Source of the DNA: Curvibacter microcysteis
GTDB lineage: Bacteria > Pseudomonadota > Gammaproteobacteria > Burkholderiales > Burkholderiaceae_C
Direction: 5' to 3'
DNA length: 64,000 nt
NCBI RefSeq assembly: GCF_028649455.1
Contig: NZ_JAQSIO010000003.1
Location: 62,001 to 126,000 of the forward strand
Shown: positions 28,894-38,196 of the stretch, piece after piece
Layout of the letters: the number at the start of each line of letters is the position of its first letter
Position numbering within the stretch: position 1 is the first letter of the stretch
Notes under the pieces: model-generated
What the model saw: the letters and a program-made list of their open reading frames with translations, nothing else
Databases searched by the model: none
What the model was told of the DNA's origin: nothing
Translations under genes and position numbers: made by a program

Positions 28894-29973
28894 TCAGAAC
28901 GAGTGCTTGATGCCAGCCGACAGGCCCGTGCTGCTGCTCTTCAGCCCCGTGCCCTGGTAGTTGTTTTTCCACTGCGTGCTGTCGGCCTCGAGGTACACCA
29001 GGGAGCGCTTGGACAGCTTGTACTCGAGGAAGGCAATGGTCCGGTTGTAGCCGTCGTCCACATTGGCGGTGCGCGCCCGGTTCACCCGGTAGTGACCCAC
29101 CAACAGGTCCAGCTGCGGCGTCAGCGGCCAGGTGCCGCCCAGGCTGAGCACCTGGTTGCGGGTCTTGGCAGTGGCCGAGGTGTCTGCGGTGTGGCCGCTG
29201 TAGGTCAAATTGACCTTGCCTGCGCCCACGGGCACGGCCACACCGCTGACATACGCTTTGAGCGACAGACCGGTCACGGTCTTGAACTGCGAGTAGGCCA
29301 ACACGGCTTGCAGCGCATCGCCCTTGTACTCCAGGCTGGCGCCGTCGGAGGACAGCTTGCTGTTGCTGTTGGCTTGGTTGCCAAAAGCATGCATCACGCG
29401 GGCGGTGGTGCCGCCCAGGCTGTAGGCGTACTTGACCGAGTTGTCCAGGCGGTAGGTGCCGGTGCTGGAGCCCGAAGCGCCGTACTCGGTGCCCAGTTGG
29501 TGCGAGCTCAGCGCCGAAATCGCCACGTTCGAGTTCAGGCTGGCAAAGCGCGTGGCCAAGGGGTCTGCGGAACCCACGGCATCGGCCAGCAAGGTGTTTT
29601 GCCGGCCCAGCGTGACGGTGCCCAAGTCGCCGCGCAGGCCGGTGTAGGCGCCCCGGTCAAAGAATTTGCTGGTGTTGGAGGTGGCCCCGGTGTTGATGTT
29701 CAGGCCCGACTCCAACTGAAACAGGGCTTGCAGTCCGCCCCCCAGGTCTTCCACACCCCGGTAGCCCAGTCGGCTGGTGGTGTTGATGCCGCTGTTGACC
29801 ATGTTCGCGTCGCCCGCAGAGCGGTTGTTGCTGGGGTCCATGCCGGTGGTGCTGCGCACGCCCGCGTCCATGATGCCGTAAATGGTGACGCTGCTTTGCG
29901 CCTGGCAGGTGCCGGCTGCCCAGGCCAGGGCGAGCAGGGGGGCGCCACGCAGGGCGTTGGTGATGGGTTTCAT
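28894..29973 (-). CDS. Gram-negative trimeric porin
   Basis: 359 aa outer-membrane porin of the Bordetella/Burkholderia type. The signal peptide ends at CQAQ, followed by SSVTIYGIMDAGVRSTTG, the usual first beta-strand. YRGVEDLGGGLQALFQLESGL and GLRGDLGTVTLGRQ are family signatures, and the C-terminus ends in phenylalanine (IKHSF) for Bam recognition. It allows passive diffusion of small hydrophilic solutes. The ATG at 29973 is preceded by GAGGAGACTGAC. It is divergent from a LysR regulator whose putative site lies between them, so it may be LysR-controlled. Confidence 0.93.
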   Translation of the reverse strand: MKPITNALRGAPLLALAWAAGTCQAQSSVTIYGIMDAGVRSTTGMDPSNNRSAGDANMVNSGINTTSRLGYRGVEDLGGGLQALFQLESGLNINTGATSNTSKFFDRGAYTGLRGDLGTVTLGRQNTLLADAVGSADPLATRFASLNSNVAISALSSHQLGTEYGASGSSTGTYRLDNSVKYAYSLGGTTARVMHAFGNQANSNSKLSSDGASLEYKGDALQAVLAYSQFKTVTGLSLKAYVSGVAVPVGAGKVNLTYSGHTADTSATAKTRNQVLSLGGTWPLTPQLDLLVGHYRVNRARTANVDDGYNRTIAFLEYKLSKRSLVYLEADSTQWKNNYQGTGLKSSSTGLSAGIKHSF

Positions 29974-30097
29974 GTCAGTCTCCTCAGATCCATGGATCTC
30001 TGTTTTGGGGTGAAGCGCGTGAGGTCCATTCAGCGCCGGCCACGGGCAGCCGGGCTGGGGTCTACGGGGCGGGATGATGCAAGTCGTAGCGAATGAA

Positions 30098-30112
30098 ATC
30101 AATTGCATTGAT
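30098..30112. promoter_or_regulatory. LysR-type T-N11-A palindrome
   Basis: ATCAAT-TGC-ATTGAT is a perfect 15-bp inverted repeat containing the T-N11-A pattern of LysR-family sites. It ends 18 bp before the LysR start codon and about 125 bp upstream of the divergent porin start. It is a good candidate for autoregulation and porin control. Confidence 0.6.
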
Positions 30113-30130
30113 CTGATAGATTGATGCTCC

Positions 30131-31030
30131 ATGCGCATCAACCTAGATTTCGGTGAACTGCAGGCTTTTGTGGCGGTGGCGGACAAGTCCAGCTTCAAGG
30201 CGGCCGCAGAAAGCCTGTTCATTTCCCAGCCGGCCCTGAGCCGGCGCATCGAGAAGCTCGAGGCCGAGCTCAAAACCCAGCTCTTTCAGCGCACCACACG
30301 CCGCGTCGCGCTCACCGACGAGGGGCGCCAGTTGCTGGTCCATGCCACCGCCGTCATGGAGGAGCTGAAGCTGGCCTACCTGGGCCTGGAGGCCAAGGCC
30401 GTGGCACGCACTGGCAAGGTGACCCTGGCCTGTGTGCCCTCGGTGGCCCACCATGTGCTGCCCGCGGTGTTGAAGGACTTTGCGCTGACGCACAGTGCGG
30501 TTCGGGTCAAGGTGATCGACGAAAGCGCGCAAACCGTGCTGGACAGCGTGCTGCATGGCCACGCCGACTTTGGCCTGAACTTCCTGGGCAGCCAGGAAGC
30601 CGATCTGGAGTTTCTGCCGGTGCGGGTCGAGCACTATGTGGCGGTGGTGCCCGAAGCGCATGCGCTGGCTCGGCGTCAATCCGTGAGTTGGCGCAGCCTG
30701 CTCAAGGAGCCCTTGATCGCCGTGTCCAGCGCCAGTGGCAACCGCTTGCTGATCGACAACGCCATCGCGCGCACCGGCATCCGTCCCCACCTCCAGTACG
30801 AGATCAACCATGTCACCGGGGCGCTCAGCCTGGTCGCTGCGGGGCTGGGCGTGGCGGTGTTGCCGGCCCTGGCTTTGCAGGGCCCCTTACAGACCGGGCT
30901 GCGCGGGGTGAACCTGGTGGAGCCCGGGATCTCCCGCACTTTGGGCTTGATCGTGCGCAAAGGCGCTCATTTGCACGCCGAGGCCCAGGCGTTGGCGGAC
31001 CGTTTGGTGTCGGCTTTGCGGCTTGACTAG
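30131..31030 (+). CDS. LysR-family transcriptional regulator (next to porin)
   Basis: 299 aa. The winged HTH occupies residues 5-64 (FVAVADKSSFKAAAESLFIS, QPALSRRIEKLEAEL, TTRRVALTDEG), and the periplasmic-binding-like effector domain follows (GKVTLACVPSVAHHVLPAVL, GLGVAVLPALAL). It binds DNA as a tetramer and responds to a small co-inducer. It is divergent from the porin gene across 157 bp with a T-N11-A palindrome immediately before its start. Porin and perhaps the downstream chemotaxis genes are candidate targets. The effector is not known. Confidence 0.92.
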   Translation: MRINLDFGELQAFVAVADKSSFKAAAESLFISQPALSRRIEKLEAELKTQLFQRTTRRVALTDEGRQLLVHATAVMEELKLAYLGLEAKAVARTGKVTLACVPSVAHHVLPAVLKDFALTHSAVRVKVIDESAQTVLDSVLHGHADFGLNFLGSQEADLEFLPVRVEHYVAVVPEAHALARRQSVSWRSLLKEPLIAVSSASGNRLLIDNAIARTGIRPHLQYEINHVTGALSLVAAGLGVAVLPALALQGPLQTGLRGVNLVEPGISRTLGLIVRKGAHLHAEAQALADRLVSALRLD

Positions 31031-31278
31031 CCGGGAGAGGGGGCTCACCAGGCCCGGCGTTTGAGCCGGTGCTGGCCGGGGGCGTCCATGGCGGATCTGT
31101 TGAAACCCAAGCACGAATTCAAAAAAGTATCATATTTGAAGGTCAAATTTCGGGAAATGTGAGCAAATTTCTGGCGTAAATACTTGTAAAAGTGATCAAA
31201 TTGATGAATAATTTTGTCAATTGATCCGGGCGGCTTCGCATATTTCGGATCTGTCCCGTGCTTTTACCAGGAGGCTCC

Positions 31279-33018
31279 ATGCACGCACTTCGTCAGTTCA
31301 AGATCGGCACCCGCTTGGGTTTGGCCTTTGCGTCTATTTTGCTTTTGCTGAGCTTGCTGGGCGGCTTTGGTCTCTACCAGATGAGCCGGGCCAACTTCTA
31401 CGCCAAAGACTTGGGCACCAATTGGCTGCCCAGCGTGAAGGTGTTGGGCGATATCCGTGCGTCCTTGAACGAAGTTCGCCGTGCCAGCCTGCGGCACCTG
31501 CTCGAAAGCCGCCCCGAGGGCAGGCAAGCCCAGCAAGCGATACACGACGCGGCCCTAGCCAAGCTGCCCAAGCTCTACGCACAGTACGAGCCCATGATCG
31601 CCTCGCCTGAAGAGCGCCAACTCTACGAGGCCATGCGCAGCGAGTGGGACGCCTTTTTGAGTTTGGAGAAGCGTCAGATCGCGCTGGGAAATGGCAGCGA
31701 GAGCGAACGTGAAGAGGGCCGCCAACTGGCCACCGGTGAAGCGGCCAAGGCCTTTTCCAGTGTGTTGGGCACGCTAAGCAAAGTGGTCGATATCAACGTG
31801 ACCGGCGCGGACAACGCGACCGCGTCTTCCGCCGTGAGCTACCAGCAGGCCGTGTGGGTTTCGCTGGGCGTGATCGCCGTCTCCCTGGCCCTGGGCGCGC
31901 TGCTGGCCGTTGTGGTCACCCGCTCCATCACCGTGCCCCTGCACACCAGTGTGGTGGTGGCCGAGGCGGTGGCCCAGGGTGATTTGCGCTCGCAGTTCGA
32001 CATCGTGGGTCGCGACGAAGCGGCAGAGCTCCAACGCGCCTTGCAGCACATGAACGAACGCCTGGTCGACATCGTGGGCCAGGTCCGCTTGAGCAGCGAC
32101 AGCATCGCCACCGGTTCGGCCGAAATCGCCACGGGCAATGCCGACCTGAGCCAACGCACCGAGCGACAGGCCAGCAACCTCGAAGAGACGGCGGCCTCGA
32201 TGGAAGAGCTCAACAGCACCGTCAAGACCAATGCCGAGACCGCCGTGCAAGCCACTCGCCTGGCGGCCGAAGCCACCGACGCGGCCGAGCAGGGCGGGGC
32301 GGTGGTGGGCCAGGTGGTGGCCACGATGCAGGACATCTCGGCGTCGTCGAAAAAGATTGCCGACATCATTGGTGTCATCGATGGCATTGCCTTCCAGACC
32401 AACATCTTGGCGCTGAACGCCGCCGTGGAAGCCGCCCGTGCCGGCGAGCAAGGTCGGGGTTTTGCCGTGGTGGCCAGCGAAGTGCGCAGCCTGGCAGGGC
32501 GCAGCGCTGAAGCCGCCAAGGAAATCAAGAGCCTGATCAGTGCCAGCGTGGAGACCGTGGAAAGCGGCACCGCCCTGGTGGACGCGGCCGGCCAAAGCAT
32601 GGACGGCATCGTGAACCAGGTGAAGCGGGTGAGCTCGCTGATCAGCGAGATCTCCAACGCCTCGCAAGAGCAAAGCAGCGGCATCAGCCAGATTGGCGAC
32701 GCAGTCAATCAACTGGACCAGGTCACGCAGCAAAACGCCGCCTTGGTCGAAGAAAGCGCCGCGGCGGCCGACAGCCTGAAGACCCAATCGCAGCGCCTGG
32801 CCGATCTGGTCTCGGTGTTCAAGTTGGGCAACGAAGACGCGTCTGCCGCCTGGTCGCGTGCTGCACCTGCGGCCGCCCCCGCGGTGCGCAAGCCGACGGC
32901 CTCCCGTGCCGCGCTGGGTGCGCAGTCTGGCAACGCCGCTCAGCCCGCCCTCGGCCACGCCGCCCGGACCGCGGGCCCGAGCAAGGCGGCTGGCGAAGCC
33001 TCTTGGGAGTCGTTTTGA
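31279..33018 (+). CDS. Methyl-accepting chemotaxis protein with CheR-tethering C-terminus
   Basis: 579 aa. The first membrane segment ([20 protein letters not shown]) is followed by a four-helix sensor, a second membrane segment at about 190-212 ([23 protein letters not shown]), HAMP and the signalling hairpin with [20 protein letters not shown]. The C-terminal linker ends in SWESF, the CheR-binding type. AGGAGG stands 6 bp before the ATG at 31279. It is followed after 42 bp by cheW, so receptor and adaptor are probably co-expressed. An AT-rich ~170-bp promoter region lies upstream, but I find no sigma-28 consensus in it. The ligand is unknown. Confidence 0.94.
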   Translation: MHALRQFKIGTRLGLAFASILLLLSLLGGFGLYQMSRANFYAKDLGTNWLPSVKVLGDIRASLNEVRRASLRHLLESRPEGRQAQQAIHDAALAKLPKLYAQYEPMIASPEERQLYEAMRSEWDAFLSLEKRQIALGNGSESEREEGRQLATGEAAKAFSSVLGTLSKVVDINVTGADNATASSAVSYQQAVWVSLGVIAVSLALGALLAVVVTRSITVPLHTSVVVAEAVAQGDLRSQFDIVGRDEAAELQRALQHMNERLVDIVGQVRLSSDSIATGSAEIATGNADLSQRTERQASNLEETAASMEELNSTVKTNAETAVQATRLAAEATDAAEQGGAVVGQVVATMQDISASSKKIADIIGVIDGIAFQTNILALNAAVEAARAGEQGRGFAVVASEVRSLAGRSAEAAKEIKSLISASVETVESGTALVDAAGQSMDGIVNQVKRVSSLISEISNASQEQSSGISQIGDAVNQLDQVTQQNAALVEESAAAADSLKTQSQRLADLVSVFKLGNEDASAAWSRAAPAAAPAVRKPTASRAALGAQSGNAAQPALGHAARTAGPSKAAGEASWESF

Positions 33019-33060
33019 GCCCCGCCCAAGGCCCCCGTCAACCCCTTTTTTGAGCCCACC

Positions 33061-33558
33061 ATGAACACCTCCACACTCGCCTCTCAACACGGCCAAGCCG
33101 CAGCCCCCCAGGAGTTTCTGGCTTTCAAGCTGGGCTCGGAGGAGTACGGCATGGACATCCTGCATGTGCAGGAAATCCGCTCCTACGAGCCGCCCACCAA
33201 GCTGCCCAACGCCTCGAGCTTCATCAAGGGGGTGGTCAACCTGCGCGGCATCATCGTGCCCATCGTCGACATGCGTCTGCGCTTTTCGCTCGAACACGTG
33301 GCCTACAACGACCTCACCGTGGTGGTGGTGGTGGCCTTGGGCGACAAGGTCTGGGGCTTGGTGGTCGATGCGGTGTCGGATGTCATCGAACTGAGCCCGG
33401 CTCAGATCAAGCCCCTGCCAGACTTCAGCTCGGCCGTTGACAGCGACTACCTCACCGGCATGGGCTCGGTCGATCAGCGCATGGTGATTTTGCTGGACGC
33501 GCCCAAGCTGTTGGCGGGCATGGACACGCGCGACGTCTTGGCCTTGCCATCGTTTTGA
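33061..33558 (+). CDS. cheW: Chemotaxis adaptor protein CheW
   Basis: 165 aa, a typical CheW length. CheW couples chemoreceptors to the histidine kinase CheA. FLAFKLGSEEYGMDILHVQEI, SFIKGVVNLRGIIVPIVDMR and KVWGLVVDAVSDVIEL are the two SH3-like subdomain signatures. It is located between two chemoreceptor genes with no cheA, cheR or cheB in the window, so this is an accessory chemotaxis locus feeding a core system elsewhere. Confidence 0.95.
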   Translation: MNTSTLASQHGQAAAPQEFLAFKLGSEEYGMDILHVQEIRSYEPPTKLPNASSFIKGVVNLRGIIVPIVDMRLRFSLEHVAYNDLTVVVVVALGDKVWGLVVDAVSDVIELSPAQIKPLPDFSSAVDSDYLTGMGSVDQRMVILLDAPKLLAGMDTRDVLALPSF

Positions 33559-33759
33559 GATCGGCTGTGACTGACATGGCGCTGTCGCCGCGAAACTTTA
33601 GGATTGAAGCTGTAGAGGGGCGTCGCCAGGCCTGAAAATGGCGCAGGCAGCCCGTCAGGGTGAACACAGGCCAAGGCGCACGAAGACCTCAGGGTTTGCG
33701 CACCTTGACGTGGGTGTTTCGCCAAGGCAAAAGAAGTGATTCAAGAAAGAGCTCTCCTC

Positions 33760-35523
33760 ATGCAATTCAACAACATCAGCGTTGCCCGCCGTTTGTGGGC
33801 TACTGTCTCCATCCTCGTGGTGCTCATGATGGCCATGGCGGGCTGGGCGCAATACCGCTCCAACACCGCCCTGTCTGCTGCCATGGACGAAGTGATGGCC
33901 ACAGATGCCCGCGTGCTCGCGGCCACCCGTTGGAACGACGGCACTTCGGCTGCGCTCAACACCACGGTCGCCGCCATCCTGTCCACGGACGACACTTCGG
34001 TGCAGCGCCTGGGCGGAGACGGCAAGGTGCTCGTGGAGCGCAACACGGTCATGCTCAAGGCGGTGATGGACAGCACGGTCCGCAGCGATGAAAAGCAGGC
34101 CATCGACCGGCTGGCCGAGGAGCGCAAGCCCGTGCTGGCCGCTCTGGGCAAGGCCAATGCCGCCAAAAAGGCGGGCGATGCGACAGGCTCGCGCGACACG
34201 GTGGAGAAAGAGCTGATTCCCCTGACCACCGTTTACATCCAGCACCAACGTGAGTTCGTGCAATTGCTGGAGAAAAACCGCGACGCCTCGGTGATGCAGG
34301 CGCATCAAACGCGTCGGGACCATGCCATCACCAGTGCGGTGGTCGGTCTGTTGTTGGCAGTGGGGGTGCTGGTGGTGGTGGCCCGTTTGGTGGCCTCGAT
34401 CAACCAGCCGCTGAATCAAGCGCTGGAGATGGCCCAGGCCATCGCTGCGGGCAACCTGACGCAGGACGCCCAGACCGATCGCCGCGACGAATTCGGTGCC
34501 TTGCTCAATGCCATGTCCGACATGGCACGCCGCCTGCGCTCTGTGGTGGGCGAGGTGCGTACCGGGGTCGATGCCCTGTCGATCGCCTCGGTGGAAATCG
34601 CCAACGGCAACCAAGACCTGTCCTCGCGCACCGAGCAAACCGCCAGCAACCTGCAGCAAACCGCGGCCAGCATGGAACAGCTGACCAGCACGGTGAACCA
34701 ATCCGCCGACACCGCCCGCCAGGCCAACCAGTTGGCCAGCACCGCCGCCCAAGCTGCCACACGCGGTGGTCAGGTGGTGGGCCAGGTGGTGACCAGCATG
34801 CAGCACATCACCGACAGCTCGCGCAAGATCAGCGACATCATCGGTGTCATCGATGGCATCGCTTTCCAGACCAACATCCTGGCCCTCAATGCCGCGGTCG
34901 AAGCCGCGCGCGCGGGTGAGCAAGGCCGAGGCTTCGCGGTGGTGGCTGGTGAAGTGCGCTCGCTGGCCCAGCGCAGTGCTGAAGCGGCCAAGGAGATCAA
35001 GGGCCTGATCAACGCGTCGGTGGAGAAGGTCGAGTCCGGCTCGCAGCAAGTCGCTGAAGCAGGCGCTTCGATGGAAGAAATCGTCAGCAGCGTGCGCCGT
35101 GTCACCGACCTGATCGGCGAGATTTCGGCCTCATCGGGCGAGCAGCGCGAAGGCATTTCGCAGGTCAACTCGGCGGTCAGCCAGCTGGACCAGATGACAC
35201 AGCAAAACGCGGCCCTGGTCGAAGAAAGTGCAGCGGCCGCCTCGTCGCTGCGCGACCAGGCCCAGCGCCTGGCGGAGGTGGTGTCCGTGTTCAATGTGGG
35301 GCAAGCGGTGTCGGGTCCCTCGGCCCACGCGGCCCCGGCGCGGTCGCGCCCACAGGCTGTGGCTGCTGCGCCCGCACCACGCAGCCTGGCCTCGGCATCG
35401 CGCCCAGCGTCAGCCCCGCGTGCAGCCCTGTCCAGCAGTGCGCCGGCCCCCAAGCCCGCCGCCCCCAGCCCGACCCCGGCCAAAGCCAGTGCGAGCAGCG
35501 AAAGCGACTGGGAAAGCTTCTAA
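33760..35523 (+). CDS. Methyl-accepting chemotaxis protein with CheR-tethering C-terminus
   Basis: 587 aa. A membrane segment lies at about residues 12-30 (ATVSILVVLMMAMAG), followed by a periplasmic helical sensor and a second membrane segment near 195-215 (SAVVGLLLAVGVLVVVARLV). A HAMP domain and signalling hairpin follow; near the tip this receptor has VVAGEVRSLAQRS where the others have [14 protein letters not shown] long Ala/Pro/Ser-rich linker ends in DWESF, again a CheR-recruiting pentapeptide. The ATG at 33760 is chosen over the GTG at 33736 because family members begin at the short basic stretch before the first helix. It lies 201 bp after cheW and may have its own promoter. Confidence 0.93.
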   Translation: MQFNNISVARRLWATVSILVVLMMAMAGWAQYRSNTALSAAMDEVMATDARVLAATRWNDGTSAALNTTVAAILSTDDTSVQRLGGDGKVLVERNTVMLKAVMDSTVRSDEKQAIDRLAEERKPVLAALGKANAAKKAGDATGSRDTVEKELIPLTTVYIQHQREFVQLLEKNRDASVMQAHQTRRDHAITSAVVGLLLAVGVLVVVARLVASINQPLNQALEMAQAIAAGNLTQDAQTDRRDEFGALLNAMSDMARRLRSVVGEVRTGVDALSIASVEIANGNQDLSSRTEQTASNLQQTAASMEQLTSTVNQSADTARQANQLASTAAQAATRGGQVVGQVVTSMQHITDSSRKISDIIGVIDGIAFQTNILALNAAVEAARAGEQGRGFAVVAGEVRSLAQRSAEAAKEIKGLINASVEKVESGSQQVAEAGASMEEIVSSVRRVTDLIGEISASSGEQREGISQVNSAVSQLDQMTQQNAALVEESAAAASSLRDQAQRLAEVVSVFNVGQAVSGPSAHAAPARSRPQAVAAAPAPRSLASASRPASAPRAALSSSAPAPKPAAPSPTPAKASASSESDWESF

Positions 35524-35596
35524 GCTGGCCGGCGCCGCGTCCTGGGCTGCGCCTGTTCTGACCTGGCGCGACCCTGTGTGAGTCGGTGGCGCTGCC

Positions 35597-36607
35597 TCAG
35601 CCCGGTGCCCGTTCGGTGGAGCGCCGTTCGATGATGGAAAAGCCAATGTCCTGAACCGGCTGTTCCACCGATTGGCCGGCGCAGCGCTGCAGAATCATCT
35701 GCGCGGCCCGCTCGCCAATGCCCGCGCCATCCACATGCACGGTGCTCAGCGCAGGCACCATGTGGGCCGAAAACTCCGCGTTGCCAAAGCCGCACAAGGC
35801 CAGGTCCTCGGGCACGCGCAGGCCCCGGGCCTGGGCCTCGACCAGCACGCCCTGGGCCATCTGGTCCGAGCTGCAATACACCGCTTGCAGATCGGGGCAC
35901 TGCGCCAGCAGGGTGCCCAGCGCTTCGCGACCGCGCGCCAGTCCGCTGGGGGCTGGCACCAGGGCCGTGGGCACAGGCTGGCCCCACGTGGCTTCAAAGC
36001 CCTCGCAGCGCTGGCGCGCGCGTGGGTCGTTGGCACTGGCGATGCCTACTTTCTGCCAGCCTTTGGCTCGAAAGAAGGCCGCGATGGCGCGGCCCACGTC
36101 ATGGTGCGAAAAGCCCACCAGCATGTCCACCGGCTGCGCGCTGAAGTCCCAGCTCTCCACCACCGGAATGCCGGCTTGCTGCAGGCGCGCCCGCGCGGCG
36201 GCCGCGTGCACCAGGCCGGTCATGAACAAGCCGTCCGGGCGGCGGCTGATCATGGTGTTGATCAACGCTTCTTCGCGCGCCACGTCGTAGCCGGTCTGGC
36301 CCAGGATCAGTTGGTAGCCCGCCTGGGCCAAGGTCTCTGTGAGCGTTTGCAAGGTGGGCAGGAACTGCGCCACCGACAGGGCCGGGATGATGCCAGCCAC
36401 CATCTGGCTGCGCTTGGACTTCAGTCCACCCGCCATCAGGTTGGGCAGGTAGCCGGTCTGAGCGACCGCCTCTTGCACGCGGGCGATGGTCTTGTCCGAC
36501 ACCAGCTCGGGCTTGCTCAAGGCCCGCGAGGCGGTGATCAGGGACACGCCGGCGATGCGCGCCACATCGTGCAGGGTGGCGGCCTTGGAGGAGGGCTGGG
36601 GTTTCAT
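35597..36607 (-). CDS. LacI-family transcriptional regulator of the aldarate operon
   Basis: 336 aa. The N-terminal HTH with hinge is ATLHDVARIAGVSLITASRALSKPELVSDKT (quoted as the LacI signature, residues about 10-40). It is followed by a periplasmic-binding-like effector domain (PDGLFMTGLVHAAA, GVLVEAQARGLRVPEDLALCGFGN). It usually represses until a sugar-acid inducer binds. It is divergent from the dehydratase operon, and the 370-bp gap holds two palindromes of the LacI-family shape with a central CG. GntR-type gluconate/aldarate regulators (GntR/IdnR group of LacI family) are the closest functional analogy. The inducer is likely galactarate, talarate or a derivative; this is inferred from the neighbours. 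Confidence 0.9.
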   Translation of the reverse strand: MKPQPSSKAATLHDVARIAGVSLITASRALSKPELVSDKTIARVQEAVAQTGYLPNLMAGGLKSKRSQMVAGIIPALSVAQFLPTLQTLTETLAQAGYQLILGQTGYDVAREEALINTMISRRPDGLFMTGLVHAAAARARLQQAGIPVVESWDFSAQPVDMLVGFSHHDVGRAIAAFFRAKGWQKVGIASANDPRARQRCEGFEATWGQPVPTALVPAPSGLARGREALGTLLAQCPDLQAVYCSSDQMAQGVLVEAQARGLRVPEDLALCGFGNAEFSAHMVPALSTVHVDGAGIGERAAQMILQRCAGQSVEQPVQDIGFSIIERRSTERAPG

Positions 36608-36774
36608 GGTCAAGGGCGGGCAGGCAAGGAGGGCAGGGTGGCGCTGGAGGGCTTGCCTCAACACCAGGCCGCCATTTTGCGGCATCCGGAAGGGCTGCTG
36701 GCTCTGCAGGAGCGGTGCCGCACAGTGGTTCGCTTGAAACTGGGGGAACTACCTAGTTCTGAGGCTTGATTTTA

Positions 36775-36796
36775 CGAATGACAACGATATCATTCG
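36775..36796. promoter_or_regulatory. LacI-family operator, copy 1 (imperfect)
   Basis: An imperfect 22-bp inverted repeat with outer arms CGAATGA/TCATTCG and the core AATGACAACGATATCATT. It shares AATGACAACG with copy 2 and has the central CG step common to LacI/GalR operators. It overlaps a possible rightward promoter, so binding would block initiation. Confidence 0.6.
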
Positions 36797-36872
36797 ACAT
36801 CTGAAGCCATTTCAAAGACAAAACACCGGCCTCAAGGCCTTGAGTCTTCCTTGGTTTCTTTTTATTTTTTGA

Positions 36873-36892
36873 CAATGACAACGTTGTCATTG
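36873..36892. promoter_or_regulatory. LacI-family operator, copy 2 (perfect palindrome)
   Basis: CAATGACAACGTTGTCATTG is a perfect 20-bp palindrome with a central CG, the classic shape of a LacI/GntR-type operator. It lies about 85 bp before the dehydratase start and about 97 bp from copy 1, a spacing that would permit looping by a tetramer or paired dimers. Confidence 0.7.
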
Positions 36893-36977
36893 CCCAGGGC
36901 CTCAGCGGGAGGACCCCTCGCCAGCCTGGATCAGGCGGTGGGGCTGTCCGGCTGGGCCACTTCAGGAAAGACCTTTG

Positions 36978-38135
36978 ATGAGCGCCGCTACCGTCACCGC
37001 TACCTCCTCCTCCGACAGCATTGTTTGGGTGCGGGTGTCCTCGTGCTACTTGCCGTTGGCCAACCCCATCAGCGATGCCAAGGTGCTGACCGGTCGGCAA
37101 AAGCCCATGACCGAGATCGCCATGCTGTTCGCCGAGATCGAAACCCGTGACGGCCACCGGGGCCTGGGCTTCAGCTACGCCAAGCGCGCGGGGGGGCCCG
37201 GGCAGTTTGCGCACGCGCAGGAAATCGCCCCGGCCCTGCTGGGCGAAGACCCCAGCGACATCGCCAAGCTCTGGACCAAGCTGTGCTGGGCTGGCGCTTC
37301 GGTGGGCCGCAGCGGCATGGGCGTGCAGGCGATCGGCGCCTTTGACGTGGCGCTGTACGACCTGAAGGCGCGCCGCGCGGGCCTGTCCTTGTCCAAGTTC
37401 CTGGGCTCGCAACGCGACTCGGTGCGCTGCTACAACACCTCGGGTGGATTTTTGCACACGCCTGTGGATCAGCTGGTGGTCAATGCCCAGGCTTCGGTGG
37501 CGCGCGGCATTGGGGGCATCAAGCTCAAGGTGGGCCAGCCCGACTGCGCGGCCGACATCGCTCGCCTGACCGCAGTACGCCAGCAGCTGGGGGAGGCGGT
37601 GCCCATCATGGTGGATGCCAACCAGCAATGGGACCGCCCCACGGCCCAGCGCATGTGCCGCATTTTTGAGCAGTTCAATCTGGTCTGGATCGAAGAGCCC
37701 CTGGACGCCTACGACTTCGAGGGCCATGCCGCCCTGGCCGCGCAGTTCGACACCCCCATCGCCACGGGCGAGATGCTGACCAGCACCCAGGAGCACTTTG
37801 AGCTGATCCGCCACCGCGCGGCCGACTACCTGATGCCCGACGGCCCGCGCGTCGGCGGCATCACCCCCTTCTTGAAGATCGCGGCGCAGGCGGAACACGC
37901 CGGCCTGATGCTGGGCCCGCACTTCGCCATGGAGCTGCATGTGCACCTGGGCGCCATCTACCCGACCGAGCCCTGGGTCGAGCACTTCGACTGGCTGGAG
38001 CCGCTGTTCAACGAGCGCCTGGAGATCCGCGACGGCCGCATGCTGGTGCCCACCCGACCCGGCCTGGGTCTGAGCCTGAGCGAGCAAGCCCTGGCCTGGA
38101 CCCGAGGCGCCGCCGAGTTTGGCAAACGGCCTTGA
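36978..38135 (+). CDS. Mandelate racemase/muconate lactonizing enzyme family dehydratase, L-talarate/galactarate dehydratase-like
   Basis: 385 aa enolase-superfamily enzyme. Proton abstraction residues are K182 and K184 in IKLKVGQP and H315 in GPHFAMELH (paired with D288). The metal ligands are D213 (VDANQQWD), E239 ([10 protein letters not shown]) and E265 (TGEMLTS). The KxK plus His/Asp pattern and overall likeness fit L-talarate/galactarate dehydratase, which yields 5-keto-4-deoxyglucarate. The ATG at 36978 has AGGAAAG upstream. It is the first gene of the LacI-controlled operon, 61 bp ahead of the GarD/UxaA-type dehydratase. Another acid sugar could be the true substrate. Confidence 0.85.
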   Translation: MSAATVTATSSSDSIVWVRVSSCYLPLANPISDAKVLTGRQKPMTEIAMLFAEIETRDGHRGLGFSYAKRAGGPGQFAHAQEIAPALLGEDPSDIAKLWTKLCWAGASVGRSGMGVQAIGAFDVALYDLKARRAGLSLSKFLGSQRDSVRCYNTSGGFLHTPVDQLVVNAQASVARGIGGIKLKVGQPDCAADIARLTAVRQQLGEAVPIMVDANQQWDRPTAQRMCRIFEQFNLVWIEEPLDAYDFEGHAALAAQFDTPIATGEMLTSTQEHFELIRHRAADYLMPDGPRVGGITPFLKIAAQAEHAGLMLGPHFAMELHVHLGAIYPTEPWVEHFDWLEPLFNERLEIRDGRMLVPTRPGLGLSLSEQALAWTRGAAEFGKRP

Positions 38136-38196
38136 AGCGCTGCTGGCCTGTGCCGCGTCCTTGATAGAACCTTTTTCATTGAATTCCCTGCCCGCC

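Larger units (their letters stand above)
36608..36977. other. 370-bp divergent control region of the aldarate operon
   Basis: No gene is seen. The region carries two related palindromes about 97 bp apart centre to centre. It also has a possible rightward promoter overlapping the first (TTGATT at 36766-36771, 16-bp spacer, TATCAT at 36888 minus 100, i.e. 36788-36793). A consensus -35-like TTGACA at 36869-36874 abuts the second palindrome, although I see no good -10 for it. AGGAAAG precedes the dehydratase start. Confidence 0.5.

Noticed and set aside
31100-31278. FNR-like or sigma-28 sites in the AT-rich region before the chemoreceptor
   Set aside because: TTGAT occurs twice but not with ATCAA at the right spacing, and no TAAA-N15-GCCGATAA pattern is present.
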